This document shows positions 51,380 through 59,747 of a stretch of DNA of 64,000 nt, piece after piece. The DNA comes from Acidobacteriota bacterium (lineage in GTDB: Bacteria > Acidobacteriota > Thermoanaerobaculia > Multivoradales > JAGPDF01): the NCBI GenBank assembly GCA_014584695.1, contig JACTMI010000006.1, positions 140,984 to 204,983 of the forward strand. Reading direction: 5' to 3'. Numbering within the stretch: position 1 is the first letter of the stretch; each line of letters begins with the position of its first letter. Below the pieces are notes generated by a model. The model had not been told where the DNA came from. It worked only from the letters and a program-made list of their open reading frames with translations, and ran no database searches. The position numbers were made by a program, and so were the translations under genes.

Positions 51380-51467
51380 GGAGCGAGCCGGCAGGCTCGC
51401 GACCGCGGAGGGGTGAGGCCACCGGATTCACTCCGGTGGCCGAGGGGAGGGCGCGTGCCCTCCCCTT
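51380..51467. repeat. Three-hairpin intergenic repeat, copy B
   Basis: 88 bases with the same three inverted repeats as copy A. The second hairpin reads GGCCACCGGAttcacTCCGGTGGCC: relative to copy A both arms changed (G to C and C to G), keeping the stem. Lies between pntB and the lipoprotein gene. Confidence 0.85.
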
Positions 51468-51477
51468 GGAAGTCGCT

Positions 51478-51549
51478 CTCGCGACCGCGGAGGGGTGAGG
51501 CCAGCGGATTGATTCCGCTGGCCGAGGGGAGGGCGCGTGCCCTCCCCTT
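51478..51549. repeat. Three-hairpin intergenic repeat, copy C (lacks most of first hairpin)
   Basis: 72 bases in tandem with copy B: the end of hairpin 1, then GGCCAGCGGAttgatTCCGCTGGCC and GGGGAGGGCgcgtGCCCTCCCC. Loop differs (TTGAT for TTCAC), stem kept. Confidence 0.85.
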
Positions 51550-51589
51550 GGAGTCTCACGGCGCTAGCCGTGATAGACAAGCGGGCACT

Positions 51590-52249
51590 ATGACCCTCCG
51601 CTCCGGCCGCTCCGTGCTCGCCCCGCTGCTCCCGCTCTTGGCCCTCCTCGCCGCCGCCTTCGGCTGCTCGAAATCCGAGGCGCCGCCGGCCGCCGCCGGG
51701 CCGGCCCCCGCCGCCGTCGCCTCGCCGCACCAGGGCGCGCTCGCGGACGAGGGCGAGCGGGCGCTGGCGCCCGCGGGGCAGACGGTCGCCACCCCGACGC
51801 TCACCTTCGACCTGCCGGCGCGCTGGAGCCGCGAGACCCCGGGCTCCTCGATGCGGCTCGCCCAGGCGGAGATTCCCGGCGAAGCGGGCGCCGGCGATCT
51901 GGTCGTCTTCCACTTCGGAGTCGGCGGCGGCGGCTCGGTCGAAGCCAACTTCGAGCGCTGGGTGAGCCAGATGGAGGCCCCGGAGCCGGCGCAACCGCCG
52001 ACGCGAACGCTCGAAGTCCCGGGCTACCGGATCTCCTGGATGGAGGTGGCGGGCACGCTGCTGCCGAGCACCATGGGCTCCGGGCCGATGACCCCGCAGC
52101 CCGGCTCGCGGATGCTGGCGGGCGTGGTCGAGGGCGAAGGGGGGCCCTGGTTCTTCAAGGCGACCGGACCCGACGCGACGCTCGCCGCCGCGCGCGAGGA
52201 GTTCCTGGCGCTGCTCGCGAGCGTGCGGCCGACCGGCCCCACGGCCTGA
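51590..52249 (+). CDS. Probable lipoprotein of unknown function
   Basis: 219 residues from ATG. N-terminal hydrophobic stretch with a lipobox (ALLAAAFGC, Cys at residue 26), so it is probably lipid-anchored. After an Ala/Pro-rich linker there is a ~150-residue domain: LTFDLPARWSRETPGSSMRLAQAEIPG, DLVVFHFGVGGGGSVEANFERWVSQM, ISWMEVAGTLLPSTMGSGP and AGVVEGEGGPWFFKATGPDATL. This resembles secreted domains annotated as unknown function (PsbP/MOG1-like shape is possible). Preceded by repeat copies B and C. Confidence 0.75.
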   Translation: MTLRSGRSVLAPLLPLLALLAAAFGCSKSEAPPAAAGPAPAAVASPHQGALADEGERALAPAGQTVATPTLTFDLPARWSRETPGSSMRLAQAEIPGEAGAGDLVVFHFGVGGGGSVEANFERWVSQMEAPEPAQPPTRTLEVPGYRISWMEVAGTLLPSTMGSGPMTPQPGSRMLAGVVEGEGGPWFFKATGPDATLAAAREEFLALLASVRPTGPTA

Positions 52250-52259
52250 GCGGGCCGGC

Positions 52260-52907
52260 TCAGCGCTTCTTGGCGGCGACGAAGTACTCGGTGCCGCGAA
52301 TCGGCCGCTTCAGCTGCTCGATCAGCTCGTCGAAGTCGTCGCCCTTGGCGACCAGGTTCAGGTTGCGGGTGTCGACCACCAGGAGCGGTGAGCGGTTGTA
52401 GTAGTGAAAGTAGTGGTTGTAGGCGTCGATCAGCTCGGCCATGTAGTCCTCGCTGATCTCGCGCTCGAAGCCGCGCGCCCGCTTCTTGATCCGCGCCATG
52501 CAGGTGTCGACGTCGGCGGTCAGGTAGAGCACCAGGTCGGGCACCGGCACCTGCGGCTCGAGCGTGACGTAGAGGCGGTCGTAGACCGCGAGGTCGTCGT
52601 CGGCGAGCGTCAGGTAGGCGAAGATGCGGTCCTTCTGGAAGCTGTAGTCGGAGATGATCAGGCGCTGGAACAGCTCCTGCTGCACGATGTCGCGCTGCTG
52701 CTTGTAGCGCGACAGCAAGAAGTACATCTGGGTCTGGAACGCGGCCCCCGGCCGGTCCTGGTAGAACTCCGGGAGGAACGGATTCTCGACGTCCTCGAGC
52801 ACCTTGACCGCCTCGAAGCGGCGCACCAGCCGGTCGACGAGCGAGGTCTTGCCGACCCCGATCGGGCCGTCCACGGCGAGGTATCGGAAGGGGAGCTGTT
52901 CGGCCAT
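52260..52907 (-). CDS. Deoxynucleoside kinase
   Basis: 215 residues. P-loop VDGPIGVGKTSLVDRLVRRF, the substrate/base segment ISDYSFQKDRIFAYL, catalytic Glu/Arg region around LEDVENPFLPEFY, and lid with IKKRARGFEREISEDYM; late HYYNRSPLLVVDTRNLN. This matches bacterial deoxyadenosine/deoxyguanosine kinase-type proteins, which phosphorylate purine or pyrimidine deoxynucleosides for salvage. ATG start, with AGTCTG (complement CAGACT) at 52924-52929 upstream. Convergent with the lipoprotein gene, 10 bases apart. Confidence 0.88.
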   Translation of the reverse strand: MAEQLPFRYLAVDGPIGVGKTSLVDRLVRRFEAVKVLEDVENPFLPEFYQDRPGAAFQTQMYFLLSRYKQQRDIVQQELFQRLIISDYSFQKDRIFAYLTLADDDLAVYDRLYVTLEPQVPVPDLVLYLTADVDTCMARIKKRARGFEREISEDYMAELIDAYNHYFHYYNRSPLLVVDTRNLNLVAKGDDFDELIEQLKRPIRGTEYFVAAKKR

Positions 52908-53020
52908 CGGGGACGCTCGACGGAGTCTGTCACAGGGCGGCCGGGGCGCGGACGGCCGGGTGGGCTCCAAGCGCCTCACGGCCCCGCCGCGCGCGATGTG
53001 GTAGACCGGGGAGCCGCCCG

Positions 53021-54619
53021 ATGAGCCCCGCCGAGCCGATCCGCCGCCGCGACCGCCGCCTCGCCACCTGGGCGCTGCTGCCGGCCCGCCTCGCGACCGC
53101 CCGCGCCGCCGTAGCGGCGCCTCGAGTGACGGCGGCAGCGGCGCTGCTGGTGACCGCCGTAGCGGCGCCTCGAGTGACGGCGGCAGCGGCGCCTCAGGTG
53201 ACGGTGCCGGTGGCGCTTCAGGAGACCGCGCCGGCGGCGCTGCAGGTGAGCGCTGCCGCGGATCTGCGGCTGACCGCGCCCGCCGCGCTCGGCGTCGAGC
53301 GCTCGATCGACGTGACGGTCGAGTGGGCGGGGCCGCCGCGCGCGGCACTGCGGCTGCTGCTCGACGGCGTCGAGGTGGCGCGCGGCCCCGCCCCCCGCCT
53401 GACGGCGCCGGTCGCGCTCCCCTGGCCGCCGCGCCGCCATCTCCTGGAGGCCCAAGTGCTCGACGAGGCGGGGTGTCCGCGCGCGGCCGCCGCCCGCTTC
53501 CTGCGCCACCCGCGCCGCGCCTTCCCGGTGGCGCTGCGCGTGGTGGGCCAGGGCTGCGACGAAAGCGGCCCCTGGGCGTGGGTCTTCGCCGAGCCGCCGG
53601 GCGAGCCGGGCGGCGGCGCCGCCGAGGCGGCCCGCGTCCGCCTGCTGGCCGGTCGGGAGCTCGCGGGCGAGGCGCGCGGGCTCCCGGCGCGCTTCCGCCT
53701 CTCCGGCCGCGAGCTGGCGGCGGCCTTCCTCGAGGCCGAGGTGACGAGCGCGGGCTCCCGGCGCGCGACCGCCGAGCTGGTGCTGGGCGTCGCCGGCCCG
53801 GGCGAGCGGATCGAGGTCGCCCGCGCCGAGCTGCGCCGGCAGCTCGCGCCGCGCGGCCTGCTGGCGCGGGCGCCGGCGCCGGCCGCCGCGGTGATCACGA
53901 TCGACGGTGTGCCACAGCGGCTGATCTCGGCCGAGCAGGGCGAGGGTCTGCCGCTCGAGCTCGGCATCGCGCTCGACGAGTCGCTGTCGATGCTGCCGCT
54001 GCGCGCCGCCGCGCTCGAGCTCGCGGCGGAGAGCGGCCGGCGGCTCGCGCGCGCGCCGGAGAGTCGCGCCTTCCTGCTCCGCTTCGACGAGCTGACGAGC
54101 GTTTCCGAGGTGCCGCCGGACGGCGCGCTGGCGGCCGACGGCGGGCCCTCCCTCGGCCTCGGCGCGACCGCGCTGTTCGACGCGCTGCTCGAGGCGCTCC
54201 ACGAGCTCGACGCCGGCGGCCGCCGCGCGGCGCTGGTGGTGCTCACCGACGGCTGCGACACGGCGAGCCGCGCCGACGCCGACGCGGTGATCGCGCTCGC
54301 GGCGGTCAAGGGGATTCCCGTCTTCACGCTGCTGTTCGACCGCGCCCCCTGCCGCTTCCGGCTCACGCCGTCGAAGCCGGGTGATCTCGCCCCGCTGGTC
54401 GACGAGAAGGGCTGGGGCCAGAGCCGCCACGGCCTCGAACGGATCGCCCGCGCGAGCGGCGGCCGCCTGGTCCGCGTCGAAGGGCGCGACGACCTCTCCG
54501 CCGCCTGGCGCCGCATCCTCGACGACCTCGACCGCCAGACCCTCTTCGTCTTCGAGCCCAGCTCCCCCGACCTCGACCCCGCCCGCGCCGAGCTCACCTT
54601 CCCCCCGTCCCGCAAGTAG
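53021..54619 (+). CDS. VWA-domain protein with N-terminal 8-residue repeats
   Basis: 532 residues. Residues 30-93 are eight 8-residue repeats (see repeat entry). Residues ~95-300 are beta-rich. The VWA domain starts near residue 320: GIALDESLSMLPLRAAALEL (MIDAS-like Asp-x-Ser-x-Ser), then GATALFDALLEALHELD and VVLTDGCDTASRADADAVI, with a late ARASGGRLVRVEG. Such VWFA-related proteins are frequent in Acidobacteria as secreted or surface binding proteins; here no clear signal peptide is seen. GGGGAG ribosome site and TAGACC (53002-53007) precede the ATG. Confidence 0.8.
   Translation: MSPAEPIRRRDRRLATWALLPARLATARAAVAAPRVTAAAALLVTAVAAPRVTAAAAPQVTVPVALQETAPAALQVSAAADLRLTAPAALGVERSIDVTVEWAGPPRAALRLLLDGVEVARGPAPRLTAPVALPWPPRRHLLEAQVLDEAGCPRAAAARFLRHPRRAFPVALRVVGQGCDESGPWAWVFAEPPGEPGGGAAEAARVRLLAGRELAGEARGLPARFRLSGRELAAAFLEAEVTSAGSRRATAELVLGVAGPGERIEVARAELRRQLAPRGLLARAPAPAAAVITIDGVPQRLISAEQGEGLPLELGIALDESLSMLPLRAAALELAAESGRRLARAPESRAFLLRFDELTSVSEVPPDGALAADGGPSLGLGATALFDALLEALHELDAGGRRAALVVLTDGCDTASRADADAVIALAAVKGIPVFTLLFDRAPCRFRLTPSKPGDLAPLVDEKGWGQSRHGLERIARASGGRLVRVEGRDDLSAAWRRILDDLDRQTLFVFEPSSPDLDPARAELTFPPSRK
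53108..53299 (+). repeat. Coding tandem repeat, 8 x 24 bp
   Basis: Eight in-frame 24-bp units encode AVAAPRVT, AAAALLVT, AVAAPRVT, AAAAPQVT, VPVALQET, APAALQVS, AAADLRLT, APAALGVE. The first two units (48 bp, 53108-53155) are almost repeated by the next two (53156-53203). A recent duplication in the N-terminal region of the VWA gene. Confidence 0.85.
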
Positions 54620-54840
54620 CCCCCGGGGTGCCGGGCCGCGCCCGGGCGAGACTGTGGCGCGGCCCTCAGCGGCGCTGCGGCAGGCGTGAGATGCTCCGAA
54701 CGAAGCAGAGTCGGTCAAAGGAGATCTCGCAATGCGCGCGGCGGCATCCGAGGGAAGGATGCGGCGGCGTCCGCCGCGCCGAGATCCCAGGTCTCCGACT
54801 CCCTGATTGCTTGGCGTGGAATCGAATGGAGGAAGCCCCC

Positions 54841-55320
54841 TTGTCGACACCTGTCGCGGCGGCCCTCGGGCCGCAGGAAGAGCTGGAGCAGCTCTGGCGC
54901 ACCGCCCGCGCGCAGGCGGCGCGCTTCGCCGGCCAGGAAGCGGACGACGTGGCCCAGGAGGCGATGATCCGGTTCTTGCGTCTGCGGGCCACGGTCGAAC
55001 GGGCCCGTCCGTGGCTGCGAGTCGTCGTACGTCGAATGGCAGTGAAGGCTGCGAGCAGTCGCTGGGAGGAAGCGCACCTTACCCGCGACCAGCCGGCGGC
55101 ACCAGAGAGAGTGGCGGGCCCGGGCGTGAATGCCGACCTGCGGCTCGACATCGGGCGCGCGATGGCGCACCTGCGAGCGCAGGAGCGCTGGCTCCTCCAA
55201 TCCTCCGCGATGGGCTACAGCATGCGGGAGCTCGCGGACCTCGCCGGGGTGACCACGGCCGCCATCAAGGTCCGCCTCTTTCGCGCCCGCGCGAAGCTCC
55301 GCGTGCTGCTCGAGAGCTGA
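54841..55320 (+). CDS. ECF-like RNA polymerase sigma factor
   Basis: 159 residues from a TTG with a good GGAGGA ribosome site; the ATG at 54826 (5 residues longer) has a poor one. Region 2: FAGQEADDVAQEAMIRFLRLRATV and WLRVVVRRMAV (core binding and -10 recognition). Region 4: MRELADLAGVTTAAIKVRLFRARAKLRVLL (helix-turn-helix). It directs RNA polymerase to special promoters. No anti-sigma gene is recognised nearby; the 0.67 kb that follow hold no supported gene. Confidence 0.85.
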   Translation: MSTPVAAALGPQEELEQLWRTARAQAARFAGQEADDVAQEAMIRFLRLRATVERARPWLRVVVRRMAVKAASSRWEEAHLTRDQPAAPERVAGPGVNADLRLDIGRAMAHLRAQERWLLQSSAMGYSMRELADLAGVTTAAIKVRLFRARAKLRVLLES

Positions 55321-55849
55321 CTCGGCGCGTGGCGCGCCGCCACGCGGCGCCAACCCGGCAGTGTTGATTCGACCTTGCCAGGGAATCCTGTAACCAAGAA
55401 CCCCACGCAGGCCTCAATGTAGGCGAGAGGGCCGCTGCACCTGCGGACCCGGATTGCACCTGGTTGGACTCTAGCAGCGCCGCTTCACCAGCCGGGGTGG
55501 GTGTGGCCTCTATTGGAGGCCGAGGCCGCAATGAAAAGCCCGGAGAAGGAGAGAACACCAGCCGGACAGGGGCCAGGAGCCGACAGCGCCGATTGGAGCG
55601 GCCGGCGGACCGGCAGCCCCGACCGCATCTCTCCGTTCTCTTCCTGGGCCTTCACCGGTTGGTGTGGGTCGACAGGACTGAAGAAGACCATCGATGGGGT
55701 GCCAGCGGCCGATCCACCCGCTGGACTGATTCGCGCTGTAGGCGCCAAAGCCCCGTCCGTCCGGCCCTTCCCTTCTCTGGTCTTTTCTTTCAGGCCCATG
55801 CCTGCGACGCCGAGAACTGTTCCGACCGGTGAAGGGTCCCTTCCCCGTC

Positions 55850-55867
55850 GACCCGCACGAGCGGGTC
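55850..55867. terminator. Inverted repeat, possible terminator
   Basis: GACCCGC - ACGA - GCGGGTC, a perfect 7-bp stem in the convergent intergenic region. Confidence 0.35.
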
Positions 55868-55929
55868 CAGACCCCTAGCAGCGAAGGAATGCCCGCCGGT
55901 TCACGAGTGGCGCGGCCCTGCTTCTCCTC

Positions 55930-55958
55930 TGAGCTCGACTTCGTGACATCGGAGCTCA
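55930..55958. terminator. Inverted repeat, possible terminator
   Basis: TGAGCTC ... GAGCTCA, a 7-bp stem with a 15-base loop (inner CGA/TCG may extend it), 38 bases downstream of the mqnE stop. Confidence 0.35.
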
Positions 55959-55995
55959 GCGCGGGCCCTCCAGCGAGAGCAGGAGCCAGCGCCGC

Positions 55996-57117
55996 TCAGG
56001 CGAGGCGATGGATCGGGCGGTAGAGGGTGTCGCGTTCGACGGGGGTGAAGCCGGCTTCGCGGACGACGCGCTCGAGCTCGGGGCGGGGCATCTGCTGGAC
56101 GGTGTCGGCGCCGGCCATGTGGTAGATGGTCTCCTCGACCACGGTGCCGTCGAGATCGTCGGCGCCGAACGAGAGCGCGACCTGGGCGAGCTTGGGGGTC
56201 ACCATCACCCAGTAGGCCTTGATGTGCGGGATGTTGTCGAGCACCAGGCGCGCGGTCGCGATGTGGCGCAGATCGTCGAGGCCGGTGGTGTGGTACTCGA
56301 GGCCGAGGTAGTTGTTCTCCGGGTGGTAGGCGAGCGGGATGAAGGCGTTGAAGCCGCCGTGCTCGTCCTGGAGCGCGCGCAGCCGCAGCAGGTGGTCGAC
56401 CTTGTGGCGCGGCTGCTCGACGTGGCCGTAGAGCATGGTGCAGTTGCTCTTCAGGCCCAGCCGGTGGGCGACGCGGTGGACCTCGATCCACTCGTCGGCG
56501 TCGAGCTTGCCGTCGCAGATGACCTCGCGCACCTCCGGATGGAAGATCTCGGCGCCGCCGCCCGGCAGGCTGCCCAGCCCGGCGGCGACGAAACGGCGCA
56601 GCGTCTCCTCGATCGAGATCTTCTCGCGCTTGGCGAACCAGCCGATCTCGATCGCGGTGAAGGCCTTCAAGTGCGCCTTCGGGAAGCGCTCCTTCAGTCC
56701 GCGCAGCATCTCCTCGTACCAGGCCATCGAGAGATCGGGGTGCAGCCCGCCGACGATGTGGAACTCGGTGACGTCGTTGCCCCCCTGCTCGGCCGCCTTC
56801 GCCCACACCTCCTCGAGCGACATCTGCCAGGCGTGCGGCTCGCCCTTCATCGCCGCGAAGCTGCAGAACTTGCAGTTGTAGGTGTAGACGCAGACGTTGG
56901 TCGGGTTCAGGTGGCGGTTGACGTTGAAGTAGGCGACGTCGCCGTGGCGTCGCCGCCTCACCGCGTCGGCCAGCCGGCCGAGGTGGAGCACGTGGGGGGT
57001 CTCGAAGCAGAGCAACGCGTCCGCCGCGTCGAGGCGCACCCCGTCGCGCACCTTGCCGGCGAGCGGCGCGAGCGCCTCGGGAAAGCGCGCGGGATCGACC
57101 TCCGGGTGAACCGCCAT
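55996..57117 (-). CDS. mqnE: Aminofutalosine synthase (radical SAM)
   Basis: 373 residues. Radical SAM fold: HLNPTNVCVYTYNCKFCSFA holds the cluster cysteines, but spacing is C-x5-C-x2-C instead of the usual C-x3-C-x2-C. Later landmarks: TEFHIVGGLHPDLSMAWYEEML, GLGSLPGGGAEIFHPEVR and SNCTMLYGHVEQPRHKVDHL, typical of MqnE. It builds aminofutalosine in the futalosine route to menaquinone, so the cell likely uses menaquinone and lives partly anaerobically. TAGACT at 57128-57133 (minus) precedes the ATG. Confidence 0.92.
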   Translation of the reverse strand: MAVHPEVDPARFPEALAPLAGKVRDGVRLDAADALLCFETPHVLHLGRLADAVRRRRHGDVAYFNVNRHLNPTNVCVYTYNCKFCSFAAMKGEPHAWQMSLEEVWAKAAEQGGNDVTEFHIVGGLHPDLSMAWYEEMLRGLKERFPKAHLKAFTAIEIGWFAKREKISIEETLRRFVAAGLGSLPGGGAEIFHPEVREVICDGKLDADEWIEVHRVAHRLGLKSNCTMLYGHVEQPRHKVDHLLRLRALQDEHGGFNAFIPLAYHPENNYLGLEYHTTGLDDLRHIATARLVLDNIPHIKAYWVMVTPKLAQVALSFGADDLDGTVVEETIYHMAGADTVQQMPRPELERVVREAGFTPVERDTLYRPIHRLA

Positions 57118-57127
57118 GGCGGCCGGG

Positions 57128-57133
57128 AGTCTA
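57128..57133 (-). promoter_or_regulatory. Putative -10 element TAGACT for mqnE
   Basis: Reverse complement TAGACT 10 bases before the mqnE ATG. Confidence 0.45.
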
Positions 57134-57162
57134 CCAGCGGCGGGTGGCGGAGCCGCTGCGGC

Positions 57163-57168
57163 TAGACT
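57163..57168 (+). promoter_or_regulatory. Putative -10 element TAGACT for hemH
   Basis: TAGACT 8 bases before the ATG at 57177; it supports that start over the GTG at 57144. It lies back to back with the mqnE element. Confidence 0.45.
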
Positions 57169-57176
57169 CCGGCGTC

Positions 57177-58298
57177 ATGCCGACCTACCGTGGCGAGACG
57201 ACGCCACCTCACGACCAACCGGCCGCGATCGGGATCCTGGTGTCGAACCTGGGCACGCCGGCGGCGCCGACCGCGCGCGCGCTGCGCCCCTATCTGCGCC
57301 AATTTCTGCTCGACCCGCGGGTGATCGAGCTGCCGCGCGCGCTCTGGTGGACGATCCTCCACCTGTTCGTGCTGACCCGGCGCCCCCGGCGGTCGGCGGC
57401 GCTCTACAAGCAGGTCTGGAGCCCCGAGGGCTCGCCGCTGCTGGTGATGTCGCGCCGGCAGGCGGCGGGGCTCGCCGAGCGGCTGGCGCGGCGCGCGCCG
57501 GTGCCCGTCCACGTCGCGCTCGGCATGCGCTACGGCGAACCGTCGCTCGCCGCGGCGCTCGCCGAGCTCGCCGGCAAGGGCTGCCGCCGGATCCTGTCGC
57601 TGCCGCTCTATCCGCAGTACGCGGCGGCCACCACCGCCTCGACCTTCGACGGCGTCGCGGCCGAGCTCGTCCGCTGGCGCTGGGTGCCGGAGCTGCGCAC
57701 GGTGCACGGCTACCACGACGAGCCGGGCTACGTCGCCGCGCTCGCCGCGACGATCGACGAGCTCTGGCGCCGCGACGGCGAGCCGGAGCGACTGCTGTTT
57801 TCCTTCCACGGCATGCCGAAGCGCTATTTCGACGCCGGCGATCCCTACTTCTGCTTCTGCCACAAGACGGCGCGGCTGGTCGGCGAGCGGCTCGGCCTGC
57901 CGGCCGAGCGGACGATCGTCGCGTTCCAGTCGCGCTTCGGCAAAGAGGAGTGGCTACGGCCCTACACCGACGAGACCCTGCGCGCGCTGCCCGGGCGCGG
58001 CGTGCGCGCGATCGACGTCGTCTGCCCCGGCTTCGCGTCCGACTGCCTCGAGACGCTCGAGGAGATCGACGGCTTGAACCGCGAGCTCTTCCTCCACGCC
58101 GGCGGCGAGCGCTATCGCTACATCCCCTGCCTGAACGACCGCGCCGACCATCTCGACTTCCTGGCCGACCTCACGGCGCGCCAGCTCGGCGGCTGGCTCG
58201 AGCCCGGTGCCGCCGCGGCGCCGCCCGGCGCCGCCCGCCGCGCGGCCGAGCTCGCCGCCCACCTCGCCGGAGGGGGGAGCGCTCCCGCGCCGGGGTGA
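57177..58298 (+). CDS. hemH: Ferrochelatase
   Basis: 373 residues. AIGILVSNLGTPAAPTARALRPYL and LLDPRVIELP near the start, ALGMRYGEPSLA, the catalytic His in LLFSFHGMPKRYFDAGDPY, and VVCPGFASDCLETLEEI (catalytic Glu). It inserts Fe2+ into protoporphyrin IX, or coproporphyrin in some lineages. The protein has the Cys-containing YFCFCHKT segment. Start ATG chosen by the TAGACT element. First heme gene in a row leading to hemA. Confidence 0.96.
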   Translation: MPTYRGETTPPHDQPAAIGILVSNLGTPAAPTARALRPYLRQFLLDPRVIELPRALWWTILHLFVLTRRPRRSAALYKQVWSPEGSPLLVMSRRQAAGLAERLARRAPVPVHVALGMRYGEPSLAAALAELAGKGCRRILSLPLYPQYAAATTASTFDGVAAELVRWRWVPELRTVHGYHDEPGYVAALAATIDELWRRDGEPERLLFSFHGMPKRYFDAGDPYFCFCHKTARLVGERLGLPAERTIVAFQSRFGKEEWLRPYTDETLRALPGRGVRAIDVVCPGFASDCLETLEEIDGLNRELFLHAGGERYRYIPCLNDRADHLDFLADLTARQLGGWLEPGAAAAPPGAARRAAELAAHLAGGGSAPAPG

Positions 58299-58392
58299 GC
58301 GCTCGCGGCGCGCGGCGCGCGCTCGGGCGGGGGGCGCCGGCGATGACACGGCGGTGACAAACGGCGCGCCGCGGCCTGCTATGAAATCGGAC

Positions 58393-59745
58393 ATGGAATC
58401 CATCGGGCTCGTCGGTCTGACCAGCCGTGAAGGGGGAGCGGCGGCGCTCGCCCCCTTCACGCTGCCGAAGTCGGAGCGCGCCACCCGACTGCCGGCGCTC
58501 GCCGCCGAGCTCGGCGTCGCCGAAGCGCTCTACCTGGCGACCTGTCACCGGGTGGAGGTCGCCTTCCGGTATCGCGACGGCGAGCCGCCGCGGGACCTGC
58601 GGCGCGCCGTTTTCCGCGCCCTCTCGGGCCGCGAGCCCGCGGCGGGCGAGGCGGAGCGGACGCTGCGGGGCTGGCTCGGCGAAGGGGCGGTCGAGCACCT
58701 GTTCCTGCTCGCCTGCGGTCTCGACTCGGCCGAGCTCGGCGAACGGGAGATCCAGGGCCAGCTGCGCGAGGCGCTCGCCGCCGGCCGCGCCGCCGGGACC
58801 GCCGGCGTCTTGCTCGACCGTCTCACCGAAGAGGCGCTGCGCGTCGCCCACGAGGTCCACCGCGCGACCGGATTGGGCGCCGGGCGCAGCTCGCTCGCCG
58901 AGATCGCCGCCGACTTCCTGCTCGAGCGGATCCGCCGCACGCCGTCGCCGGTGGCGCTGATCGGCGTCTCGCCGCTGGTGCGCCGCGCCGCCGAGGCGCT
59001 CCGCCGCGAAGGGGCCGAGCTGGTGCTGGTCAATCGGACGGTCGAGCACGCCGAAGCGCTGGCGCGCGAGCTCGGCCTGCCGCCCGACGCGGGCCGCGCG
59101 ATGCCGCTCGACGCCTTCCGCGCCGCGCCCGCCGCGGTCGAAGCGGTGCTCACCGCGACCGGCGCGCCGGCGGCGGTGCTCGACCGCGCCTGTCTCGAGC
59201 GGCTGGCCGCGCGCGCCCCGAGCGGCGAGCCGCCGCTGCTGGTCGACCTCGCCGTGCCGCCGGACGTCGAGGAGAGCGTCGCGGCGGCGGCCGGTCTGCC
59301 CCGCGTCGGCATGGACGAGATCGACGCCGTGGCGCTCGCCGGCCGCCAGCGGCGGGCGAGCGAAGCCGCCGAGGCGCGCACCCGCGTCGACGCCGCGCTC
59401 GCCGAGCTGCGCGAGCGACTGGCCGAGCGGATGCTGGCGCCGGTGCTCGCCCGGCTGGCCCAGCGCTACCGCCGGACCGCGGTCGAAGGGGTGGAGCGGT
59501 TGGCCGCGCGCGAAGGGCTGCCCCTCGACCCCGCCGGGCGCGAGGCGCTCGAGCGCTGGGCCGAGACGCTGGCGCGCCGCTTCGCTCACCTGCCCTCGAA
59601 GGGGCTGCGGGCGCTGGCGGCCGAGCAGGGGCTCGCGGCCGTCCGCTCCTTCCTCGCCGCCGGCGACGCCGAGCTCGCCGCCGAGCTGGCCTCGGTCGCC
59701 GCCGAGCTCGACGCCCTCTCGGCGCCGGCCGGAGGGGAGGCCTGA
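58393..59745 (+). CDS. hemA: Glutamyl-tRNA reductase
   Basis: 450 residues from ATG 58393 (ATG 58381 is possible). Active-site Cys51 in LYLATCHRVEVAF (His replaces the usual Asn in TCNR), LACGLDSAELGEREIQGQL, RSSLAEIAADFLLERI, NADPH domain with VALIGVSPLVRRAAEAL, and DLAVPPDVEESV; the C-terminal dimerisation helices follow. It makes glutamate-1-semialdehyde from Glu-tRNA, the first step of C5 heme synthesis. Next is hemL, 2 bases after. Confidence 0.95.
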   Translation: MESIGLVGLTSREGGAAALAPFTLPKSERATRLPALAAELGVAEALYLATCHRVEVAFRYRDGEPPRDLRRAVFRALSGREPAAGEAERTLRGWLGEGAVEHLFLLACGLDSAELGEREIQGQLREALAAGRAAGTAGVLLDRLTEEALRVAHEVHRATGLGAGRSSLAEIAADFLLERIRRTPSPVALIGVSPLVRRAAEALRREGAELVLVNRTVEHAEALARELGLPPDAGRAMPLDAFRAAPAAVEAVLTATGAPAAVLDRACLERLAARAPSGEPPLLVDLAVPPDVEESVAAAAGLPRVGMDEIDAVALAGRQRRASEAAEARTRVDAALAELRERLAERMLAPVLARLAQRYRRTAVEGVERLAAREGLPLDPAGREALERWAETLARRFAHLPSKGLRALAAEQGLAAVRSFLAAGDAELAAELASVAAELDALSAPAGGEA

Positions 59746-59747
59746 GC

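Larger units (their letters stand above)
55321..55995. other. Stretch without recognisable gene between sigma factor and mqnE
   Basis: 675 bases between convergent genes. Less GC-biased than its surroundings, with several short open frames in both directions that show no family resemblance and no ribosome sites. Two inverted repeats lie near its right end (55850-55867 and 55930-55958). It may be a decayed gene or a regulatory target; nothing firm can be said. Confidence 0.5.

Noticed and set aside
55464..55878. Short open frames in the region after the sigma factor
   Set aside because: No ribosome binding site, no homology and biased composition; not called as genes.
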